From assembly GCA_029706075.1 (NCBI GenBank), contig JAINUG010000015.1:7214154-7278153 (forward strand): a stretch of DNA of 64,000 nucleotides, written 5' to 3'. Positions within the stretch are counted from its first letter, which is position 1; each line of letters begins with the position of its first letter. The DNA is from Aldrovandia affinis. Lineage: Eukaryota > Chordata > Actinopteri > Notacanthiformes > Halosauridae. The translations under genes were made by a program, and so were the position numbers. A model generated the notes under the pieces. That model was not told the DNA's origin. It saw only the letters and a program-made list of their open reading frames with translations, and made no database searches. Shown piece by piece: positions 39,301 to 50,912 of the stretch.

Positions 39301-42300
39301 GCGGTCAGTTTTCCAGGACATTTGATATTTTTTTTAATTAAAAACCATATAAATATATAAAATATGAATAACGACAAAAACAAACTGAATACTTTTTATA
39401 CCCAATGTATTGGCAACCCACGCTACGCCACTGTCAGTCTGAGCCAAATGGCAACTATTTTTGTCCCATGCCCTGACTCCAGGACATAGATTTTTTTTTA
39501 AAGACAATAAAATATGAATAGTTCCAAATGTACTCCAAAACTGAGAAATCAATTTTTTTGAAAGACAAAAGCCTCCAAAGAAATCTTTTTCAAAAGCCTC
39601 AGATTTGACAGAATTAAGTGTGAATTAATAATACATGACTTCCCCCTTGTGGCTGCCTTATTTTCATTGAGTCAATGGTGAAATATCTTGGTATCCAAAT
39701 TACCAAAGACATCCGCTGAAGTTACAATTTAAATGTATTGAATACACTGGAGGACTGTACATTTGAATGCAAAGGGGCATTTTTGGTCAGGTTTATTTAA
39801 CTAAAATCAACCAGTTGAATTTTAACTATATTTTGAAAAAGAAGGTACGTTGCATTAAGAGAGCTGTGTTGGTCAAAGAATTTGAGGTTGGTGGGTTTAC
39901 AAGCCATCGACTGATTGTATAATGGAACCTTAAATATGTTTTCTAAATAATGGTAATAGCTTTGGTACTGTGTGCCCTGGGAAGCATTCAAGAGAATTGG
40001 GGGTGCAGAAGAATTTATTTTGTGACTTTACTATACAAAAATTACTGGTGAAGTATAAAATTCTCCTGTCTTTTCTTTATCATATTCAAAAAAATGTCTG
40101 TATGTGAAAGGTTAGATGGATAAAGGTTTATGATCTGCTGTACATTTCATGGATGACAGGGGGAACTTACTGTTATATGAAGATTTCTGTTTGAAATACA
40201 ATTTTCACTGTAACCATAAGCAATTTGATATGATCATTGAGGCCATTCAAATCTTTTCCAGAGAGAACATTATTTGGAATGGAAGGCAGAATGTTTTAAT
40301 CATTCTAGGAACTTTTTTGCAACAAAAGAAAATGTACGAAAACACAGCTGCATTTCTGGATCTTTAAAAATGGTCTATTTCATTTATTTTTATCTAATTG
40401 AAGCACACGTAAAGGTGAAACAGCAAAAGACTGACAAACCAATATGAGATATTTGAAGACCCCTGACCCTCTTTTTTTATTTTAATGCGTGTTGCATAAA
40501 CTGGTTATGGTGTTATTGAAAATTGTCCAGATTGTACAAATGTGCATTATATGATTGTGAAAAAGGTTTCCAAAAAGAAAAAAAAAAGTCTCAATTCTCT
40601 CTTCCACTTCCCTATCTCCCTGTCACTTTAAACATCCCCGCACACCGCACTGAATGTAGCTAATAACAAGCATCGCTTGGGTGCACCACCACCTTCATGC
40701 AGTCTTAATAAAAGAGGGGAGTGACATTAGACTCTGTGTCAGCTCTGGTCTTACATTATTTAGTTGGGGTTATTTAGATTGATAATGGCTGGTATGTTCA
40801 TAATTCATAAACTACAAAAAACACAGATTTTTATTCCACAGAAGGTTACTCGACCAAACTCAGTTTTCAGTGTTTTTGTTGACTGTTAAGTATCTGTATT
40901 TGAGTTTGGTCAACTAACAATTACTCGAATGTAATACAGTCAACAGGCCATATGAAAACTGGTAATCCTAAAAAGAGGCATTTATCAGCCAATGTCATAT
41001 GTGAAAGAAAATATCTGTTGGGCTTATAGTATGTGCATCTTCATTTACAATGGTTTTTAAAAATTATTAATCTACAGATCCTTACAGATGTGTGGATGCA
41101 GAATGCACATTCGGCATTCTTCGGACAATACTTGAAGGGGTGGAATATATTCACTCAAAGGGCATCCTGCACAGAGACCTTAAGGTACGTTATTTGCCCG
41201 CAATTAGAATGACATTTTTAGGATTATAAAGACCGGAACCTGTAACTGTCGATGCCTATTATCTGTACCTCTATGTAGATGGTGTAATCATAAGGAAATC
41301 TCTTAGAAGGCACTTTAAACGCATTGTTGATAGTTGATAGCCTGGTTTGAATTGTGAAAGACCCATCAAATGTGGCCAGTGGATGCATGTGCTTCTGCAC
41401 AGTGTTCACATCTCCAGATGTGCTGGGAAAATCCTATGATGTTTCATTGTTTGCACTGTGGCACATACCGCAAAATGTGATTCCCGGTGGAGCACTGCTG
41501 TAGACGAAGTCGTATAACTTTTCAGGCACCATCTCCTTGAGGTTCTGTCTAAACTTCTCTCCATACTGCCGATATATATGAATCCTGCATATGTGCTGAA
41601 GGCCCAGAGGCTGCTTGCAGAGTTGCAGTAGCATGTCCCTCTGGCGGCGGTGCTCAGACAGCAGCAGGCCTCTGGGAAGCAGACCCTGGCTGTTGGTGAT
41701 GCTGAAAGGATAAGTCAGGCTGAGCAGTTTCCCCAGCAGTGAAGCGCGCCACAGGTTGGCTTCGCGATCCAGGAAAAGGAACAGGCAGTTCTCTCCTAAG
41801 GCGGTTCGGATGTTGACGTCGGCTCCGTGCCCCAGGAGCATGTCCGCCGCCTCCTCCTGGGCGTCCTGGCAGGCTTCGTGCAGGGGCGTCCGGCCGGCCT
41901 TGTCCTGGGCATCGGGAGAGGCTCCGTGCGCCAGCAGCTCGCTGACGCAGCTCAGATCCACCGGCAGGGCCCTCCCGGCTTTGGTGGTCGCCGCCAAAAC
42001 GGCCATGTGAAGAGCGGTGGCCCCGGACCGACGCGCAGCCCCGCCGACGTCTGCCCCGCACCGAATGAGGCTGGCCGCCATCTCCAGGTCGAGGGTGCCG
42101 GCCGCCATGTGCAGGGGCAGCACGCCGAATCGGTCGGCGGCGTTGACGTCGGCCCCGTGGCTGGCCAGGACGTCCACGGCGGGTAGGGCTCCGTAGCGCA
42201 CGGCCAGGTGCAGCGCAGTGTGCCTGCTGTCGCTCTCCACCCTGGCGTTGACGTCGACCCCAGAGCTGCACAGCGACCTCAAGCAGGCCGCTGCGCGTCG

Positions 42301-45300
42301 CTGACGGCAGCCAGGGAGCACTCGAACTGGCCACGCGGCTTGAAGCCGGAGCCATTGGTTTTGGGCCAGTGAGTGATCAGCAGATGTAGGGCATTGCACC
42401 CACGGTGGTCCCTGCGTAGTGAGAGGAATTAGTCATTAGGAATTAGTCATGCTTAGGTTTGAGTGTTGAAATACGAAATAAATTTGATCTTGCGTCAGTT
42501 TATGCCGACCTGTCATTTGCAGACTAAAGCAGTACAGGTGTTGTGTGAGAGGATGAGATAAATGTTAATTGTTGCATTGGTTGGTAAACCTTATCCTGAG
42601 ACAAGACCACCAACAATATGCTGGATTTGCTAAAACAAGAAACTTTGTCAGGTGCTTTGTGAGCATGAGACACATGTGGAGGCATTTTACAAACTTTCTG
42701 ATGAATTGTTGCTGCTTGGTTTCCACTGATTATTGTAGAATGTAGTTATTCAGGTAGACTTCATACATGTACTTTTCACGCATAACAATGTCTTTTTATA
42801 ATACAAGTGGATTTTTAAGCTACCGAATAGATTGCATAAAGCTGCCTCATAAAAATAATTATCATGGTCATGAATTATCCCTTACATTATTGATGTTGCA
42901 CGTGGATCTAAATGTCATGTTTAATAGGGATCCAAACATGACTAATCTAGTGCAAGCACGCAATTAAACAGAATTCCAAAAGGTGTCGACAGCGCTTAGG
43001 TTGTCAGTTCAATTCCCACTGGGACCACATATACTGAAAAATGTATGCATTCACTACTCTAAGTCTCTTTGGATAAAAGCGTCTGCTAAATGACATATTA
43101 TTTAATCTAGTTATTTTTTGGAATATTCCTGTGGTTGAAATGACAGTCTGATTTATCATGCAACATAATATAGCCTTTATGATGCCTGCTGTTTTGTAAC
43201 AGTCAGGTCATAGTTACTGGTCAGTGGGTATTAGCACTTACCTTAACTCTGGGTCAGCACCCGAATGCAAAAGGCTTTCCAGGCTCTGCACTTTCCTGTA
43301 AATAGCGGCCAGGTGAATGGGAAGGATGGCGTGATGCTAGAGGGGGAAGCAAAGCCATATTGATACAGGGGAAATACAGAAGTTAGGCAAACGGTCCAGG
43401 TGTGTAACAATGCTAAACATTCATTTTGTTCCACTCGCAGTGTCTATGTAATGTGCTTCCCTGTGCAGAGATCATTTTTGCTCATGAAGCATGTTGGTTT
43501 TTGTACCAACTGACAAAAATAGATAGAGCTTTTCATTTTTTATTTTATTGCATGGACTGGCTTATCTAAGGTCTGTTAAAGTTGCTTCTATTAAAAGTAA
43601 CTAAGTTGTCAAAAGCAGGGCTAAGCACCATGACATAATTAAACATTGTCTCCCCAATGTATCCCTGAAGTGTGCACCTTTGTGTCTCCAGGAAATCAAT
43701 TTTGCCAGGTTGGACTGTCTATAGTAGTGTAGCAACCCTGTGGTGTGGTGTGGTCACACTGGGCCCTCAACCTAAATACTGGTATTTAATAATAAAACCA
43801 TTCAGCGATAGTGGACACCAGAGCATGTGTTTATGACAAGGGCCTCGGCGTGTCTCTACTGAGACTGTCCACTTTCCTTTTATCCTTGGGGAGAGGGGAG
43901 AGGGGAGAGAGGAAAACGGAAAACGGGCACAAGCTGTTGATTAGGCTAGGACCTTAGAATAAATAACCTAATATCAATACACACCAGCCTGTATATTCTT
44001 TCCCCAATTTAGTAGCCAATCTTTCTATTTCTACTCACATTACGAGCTCGCCACCGCAGCTCTGGGACCGACAGTGACCAAAGCAAATGAACGGCCTCCT
44101 CCGAGACATAACCCCACCAAGCCGTCGACTAGAACTCTGGTACACACAGAGCCACAATTATAAGTGGCGAGCTCTTGCCGGCCTCCCTCCCCCTCTCCTG
44201 GGGTGGACAGCCAATCACCGTCCCCCAAATGGGAATCAAACTCCTGGTAAACCGGGCAAGTTTACCATTACGCCACCCGAGGGCCCCTACCGACTTTGGA
44301 AATCTCAGCGTGTGACATCACATACGTAACATGTCTGTGGGTCAGCAAGCTGTTTCCATCCACTTTGACTAGTTCATTAATCAACCAAAAAAATCTATGA
44401 AAAACATTAACCATAAAAATGGGGGCGATGACATCCATGTAGTCAGCCTATGCTTTTAAATGAATATAACCAAAATACAAAAAAGTTATTTTGCTAGGAA
44501 TAGATAATATATCAATATCCTGACAATCACAAATATACAATTGAAATAAGCAGACAAACAAGGAAGCAAGACAGCCTTCTCCCTAATTTGGCTTAAGCCA
44601 GCTTCACACATTTTATGGTGGCTGTTGACTATTTTGCAACACAGAGCCTACAGTGTAGCAATTCTTCTCATGGCTCCAGAGTGTGAATGTTGCTGCCCAG
44701 AGATGTAGCCTATTTACTGTGGGGATAGAAGGCTTCTAGATTTTCAGGTGAAAAATAAGCTATTTCAGATAGCTGCAAGAGACAAAATTTGGATTTGGTC
44801 CAGGTATATATATATATATAGACATTAAATATATTCAAAAGCATACTGGTACATTTTTTTGCTACCTGTGAATGAACTTTCCCAAGAAATCCAATTGGTA
44901 AGTGGAGAGGAGAATCAGCCAAGCGGATTTTCAGAATATCCAGAATTGCCGTTGCATTTCCTGTCAAGATAGCATCATGTAGTGCAACATTTGGTGCACG
45001 CTGACAGTCAAAGTTCACTGCTGTTTCCTGTCGTGAGTTGCCACAATTCGAAGTTGCCACGCTCTGTGGAATATTCATGCTTGTGTATATCATCAGCTGA
45101 TGATGTGAAACCTATGCTTTTAAATGAATATAACAAAAATACAATGCATTTTAAAGTTATTTTGCCAGGAATAAATCATATATCAATATCCTGACAATCA
45201 CAAAATATACAATTGAAATAAGCAGACAGATAGAAGGCCTCCAGATTTTCAGGTGAAAAAGAAGCTATTTCAAATAGTTACAAGAGCCAAAACGTGGTTT

Positions 45301-48300
45301 TGGCCCAGGTATATACATAGACATTGAATATGAACAATGGGTACACAGAGTGTCAGTTTTCAAATTACTGATAAGAGGTAGTAATACAATCATAACAAAA
45401 CTAACAAATACACAGATTATTCTTGAAATTAGTTTGAAACAATATTTTATGAGGTGAAAATGGCAACTGTGTGTTGGTGAAAATACTTGTAATTTTAAAT
45501 AGAATGGAATCACAGAGTATAATATTGCCTAATCCAGAGGTTCTGGAGCCCCCCCTGTGTATGCTGGTTTTCGTTCCAACCACAGTTGCAACTCCTGGAT
45601 TGTAAAAGCTGGTTACTGTTCTTATTTAGACATTTTGAATGTCTATTGAGGGATGATTTACCCTCTTAAGCTACATTATGTCAGAAATAGCTGTGCATGC
45701 CATGAAGAACAAATATCCCATATTGTCATGCTTTCGTGTTCTGTAATGTGCTATATTGCAAATGATTTCTTTTGAAAGAGGTTATTTTTAATTAATTAAA
45801 TTATAGACTGACAGGTGAAATCATTGTGGTTCTAATTGCTGGAAGTGTGGACACCTGGTTACTGAAACTAAACCATTTGTGGAAAATGTTCAAAGACAAA
45901 GCAAGTCAAGGGCTCAAAATGAACTTTTTTACTTAGTAGCACTGGTGCTCCCAACTTCAAACATTTATTTATTGTCCAAAGAAATTTAATTTTATACAAA
46001 TATAATGTGTACATTACACGGACAGGGCAAGGCATAGTACTGCAAACGCATTTATCGCCAACCACAAAACTACCAAATTGGGCGGAGGTGAGAAATACTC
46101 CCATTAGCGATGGGTGAAACTAGCACACTACCATCCAGGTGTGTTTTCACTACCACCCTCACCAAACTAAAGCCCTAAGGAATGTCACCAGCTTTTTATT
46201 TTGACTCTTTTTTAAATGGTTTAGTACGTTTTAACAGTTAAAACAGAGCAACAGACGTTTCACGTAAATGAAATGCATGCAAAAGAAAGCATGTCAAAAT
46301 GCATTTCATTCATCACATCAAAAGCATACTGGTACATTTTTTGCTACCTGTGAATGAACTTTCCCGTGAAATCCAATTGGTGAGTGGATAGGAGAATCAG
46401 CCAAGCGGATTTTCAGAATATCCAGAATTGCCGTTGCATTTCCTGTCAAAATAGCATCATGTAGTGCAACGTTTGGTGCACGCTGACAGTCGAAGTCCAC
46501 TGCTGTTTGCTGTTGTGAGTTGCCACAATTCGAAGTTGCCACGCTCTGTGGAATATTCATGCTGGTGTATATCATCAGCTGATGATGTGAAACAGATAGA
46601 AGGCCTCCAGATTTTCAGGTGAAAAAGAAGCTATTTCAAATAGTTACAAGAGCCAAAACGTGGTTTTGGCCCAGGTATATACATAGACATTGAATATTAA
46701 CAATGGGTACACATGGGTACAGTGTCAGTTTTCAAATTACTGATAAGAGGTAGTAATACAATCATAACAAAACTAACAAATACACAGATTATTCTTGAAA
46801 TTAGTTTGAAACAATATTTTATGAGGTGAAAATGGCAACTGTGTGTTGGTGAAAATACTTGTAATTTTAAATAGAATGGAATCACAGAGTATAATATTGC
46901 CTAATCCAGAGGTTCTGGAGCCCCCCCTGTGTATGCTGGTTTTCGTTCCAACCACAGTTGCAACTCCTGGATTGTAAAAGCTGGTTACTGTTCTTATTTA
47001 GACATTTTGAATGTCTATTGAGGGATGATTTACCCTCTTAAGCTACATTATGTCAGAAATAGCTGTGCATGCCATGAAGAACAAATATCCCATATTGTCA
47101 TGCTTTCGTGTTCTGTAATGTGCTATATTGCAAATGATTTCTTTTGAAAGAGGTTATTTTTAATTAATTAAATTATAGACTGACAGGTGAAATCATTGTG
47201 GTTCTAATTGCTGGAAGTGTGGACACCTGGTTACTGAAACTAAACCATTTGTGGAAAATGTTCAAAGACAAAGCAAGTCAAGGGCTCAAAATGAACTTTT
47301 TTTACTTAGTAGCACTGGTGCTCCCAACTTCAAACATTTATTTATTGTCCAAAGAAATTTAATTTTATACAAATATAATGTGTACATTACACGGACAGGG
47401 CAAGGCATAGTACTGCAAACGCATTTATCGCCAACCACAAAACTACCAAATTGGGCGGAGGTGAGAAATACTCCCATTAGCGATGGGTGAAACTAGCACA
47501 CTACCATCCAGGTGTGTTTTCACTACCACCCTCACCAAACTAAAGCCCTAAGGAATGTCACCAGCTTTTTATTTTGACTCTTTTTTAAATGGTTTCAAAA
47601 GCATACTGGTACATTTTTTTGCTACCTGTGAATGAACTTTCCCAAGAAATCCAATTGGTAAGTGGAGAGGAGAATCAGCCAAGCGGATTTTCAGAATATC
47701 CAGAATTGCCGTTGCATTTCCTGTCAAGATAGCATCATGTAGTGCAACATTTGGTGCACGCTGACAGTCAAAGTTCACTGCTGTTTCCTGTCGTGAGTTG
47801 CTACAATTCGAAGTTGCCACGCTCTGTGGAATATTCATGCTTGTGTATATCATCAGCTGATGATGTGAAACCTATGCTTTTAAATTAATATAACAAAAAT
47901 ACAATGCATTTTAAAGTTATTTTGCCAGGAATAAATCATATATCAATATCCTGACAATCACAAAATATACAATTGAAATAAGCAGACAGATAGAAGGCCT
48001 CCAGATTTTCAGGTGAAAAAGAAGCTATTTCAAATAGTTACAAGAGCCAAAACTTGGTTTTGGCCCAGGTATATACATAGACATTGAATATTAACAATGG
48101 GTACACATGGGTACAGTGTCAGTTTTCAAATTACTGATAAGAGGTAGTAATACAATCATAACAAAACTAACAAATACACAGATTATTCTTGAAATTAGTT
48201 TGAAACAATATTTTATGAGGTGAAAATGGCAACTGTTTAAAAATGTGTTTGGTGAAAATACTTGTAATTTTAAATAGAATGGAATCACCGAGTATAATAT

Positions 48301-50872
48301 TGCCTAATCCAGAGGTTCTGGAGCCCCCCCTGTGTATGCTGGTTTTCGTTCCAACCACAGTTGCAACTCCTGGATTGTAAAAGCTGGTTACTGTTCTTAT
48401 TTAGACATTTTGAATGTCTATTGAGGGATGATTTACCCTCTTAAGCTACATTATGTCAGAAATAGCTGTGCATGCCATGAAGAACAAATATCCCATATTG
48501 TCATGATTTCGTGTTCTGTAATGTGCTATATTGCAAATGATTTCTTTTGAAAGAGGTTATTTTTAATTAATTAAATTATAGACTGACAGGTGAAATCATT
48601 GTGGTTCTAATTGCTGGAAGTGTGGACACCTGGTTACTGAAACTAAACCATTTGTGGAAAATGTTCAAAGACAAAGCAAGTCAAGGGCTCAAAATGAACT
48701 TTTTTTACTTAGTAGCACTGGTGCTCCCAACTTCAAACATTTATTTATTGTCCAAAGAAATTTAATTTTATACAAATATAATGTGTACATTACACGGACA
48801 GGGCAAGGCATAGTACTGCAAACGCATTTATCGCCAACCACAAAACTACCAAATTGGGCGGAGGTGAGAAATACTCCCATTAGCGATGGGTGAAACTAGC
48901 ACACTACCATCCAGGTGTGTTTTCACTACCACCCTCACCAAACTAAAGCCCTAAGGAATGTCACCAGCTTTTTATTTTGACTCTTTTTTAAATGGTTTAG
49001 TACGTTTTAACAGTTAAAACAGAGCAACAGACGTTTCACGTAAATGAAATGCATGCAAAAGAAAGCATGTCAAAATGCATTTCATTCATCACATCAAAAG
49101 CATACTGGTACATTTTTTTGCTACCTGTGAATGAACTTTCCCGTGAAATCCAATTGGTGAGTGGATAGGAGAATCAGCCAAGCGGATTTTCAGAATATCC
49201 AGAATTGCCGTTGCATTTCCTGTCAAAATAGCATCATGTAGTGCAACGTTTGGTGCACGCTGACAGTCGAAGTCCACTGCTGTTTGCTGTTGTGAGTTGC
49301 CACAATTCGAAGTTGCCACGCTCTGTGGAATATTCATGCTGGTGTATATCATCAGCTGATGATGTGAAAATGTAGCAAGAAAATGTGGAGGCTTATCTTA
49401 TCTAGGTTTTGCCAGCTCTCACAACCTAAAAAGCTTGTGAGATGTCTGTACTTACTACCGCAAGCAGTAACACGCCCTTTATCTTCACACTGCAGCTGAA
49501 GTTCCTGTTTTTCTTGTGGGGTAGCTACTGATGCAAGTCAGAAATACTGAAAACCTTTAAACCAAATGACTGCTACCAGAGTGCATCAACCAACTAGCAG
49601 GGAAGCTACTGTATAAAGTACTTTCAATTTCAACTTTGATCAACCCCCAAGTATCCTAACAGAAGAATGATTTTCAGTTTGATGTTTGCAACTTTTATTT
49701 TGTTGAGCCATGGCTCAGTCTTCAATAATATAATTTGCCTCCACATGTGTGAAAACCAGACTGACTAGTGGACAGCATTGGCACCTTGTTGCCTAAATTT
49801 GTATCTCTGTTGGGGAAAAAGAAAAGTAGTTTACGTATTTTGCCTTTCTACTTGAATTGCAGGCTGCTGTTATATACTGTAATATATAGTCATATTAGTG
49901 TTGTGTCAATAAATTCCACTAATGTTTTCTATGGAATCATGTACTTTTGGTGCAAGTTCCTGTGTAATGACAATCTGCTTTCCCAACTTGGACATTTTTC
50001 ACCTGTTGAAACAATATTTCCGTTTAGAGGATACTAATTAATCAAGGCTCAAGTGCAAAGTTAAGTCTCCTCAAATGTTATGCCGCGTGAACACATTTGA
50101 ATTGCAGGAACATTGCAATTCAAAATTGCAACTCAAAATGTATATTGCATTTATTATATTGTTTTAAACTCCAAATAAAAAATAAAACATTAAACTCAAT
50201 TAGCTAATTTCATATTTAAGTTTTCATCTTCTTTTACTCTGGGTTGGGTGAGACATTGTTTCATAATGTAATTATTTCCTAAATATATTTTAGGTTTTTG
50301 TCAGGAACCACATGGGCTGGTTTATTATTTGCATGCTTTAAACAGTACTCCATATATTCATTTTTTCCTGGTTTAAATTTGTAGTTTATCATATATATGG
50401 TACAATGGTTTAACCACAGTCTGTACAGACCTATTTAAATGGATGCTAAAATATGTTGTCTCCAGCCATTGTCATGTTAAATAGTTGTACAAATGACTCT
50501 CTTACTTTGTTTCAGCCAAGAAATATTTTCCTTCATGGACTTGATTGTCATGTGAGGATTGGAGACTTTGGGCTTGCTTGCAGAGATATAATTGTGGATG
50601 ACCATATGCAGCTTCCCACCAACCCACACACCAGTGGTGAGAATTTGAGGGAATCTTGAAATATAGCTAGCTAATGTATTCTTGATGCAAAGGCCACATG
50701 CTTAATACATGCATTTTTTTCCAGGCTCTTCACACACCACTGGGGTAGGAACGTTTGTCTACGCCTCTCCTGAACAACTAGAAGGCTCTCATTATGACTC
50801 AAAGGTATTTACAACATTGGGTTATGCAAGAGGGACAGAGGCAAGTTCAGGCTTAAACTTCTATAACCCTAG

Positions 50873-50912
<40 letters not shown>

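Larger units (their letters stand above)
44440..49375. repeat. Tandem segmental duplication carrying ankrd61 first exons (A-B-A-B)
   Basis: Start codons at 45093, 46575, 47853 and 49352 give spacings of 1482, 1278 and 1499 bp; A to A is 2760 bp and B to B is 2777 bp. The spacer of about 1.0-1.1 kb ('ggcctccagattttcaggtg' through 'aatgtcaccagctttttatt') occurs three times, at about 45235-46310, 46596-47590 and 47993-49090, nearly identical each time. A-type units carry about 130 bp beyond the start codon that B units lack. B units carry 'gtacgttttaacagttaaaa' before the exon. A diverged half unit lies at about 44440-44820. This fits an old A/B duplication followed by a recent doubling of the A-B block. 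Confidence 0.93.

Noticed and set aside
41654..42355. 233-codon Arg/Gly-rich frame and plus-strand frames over ankrd61 exon 3
   Set aside because: They are shadow frames of GC-rich ankyrin coding sequence; the homologous frame is the other one.
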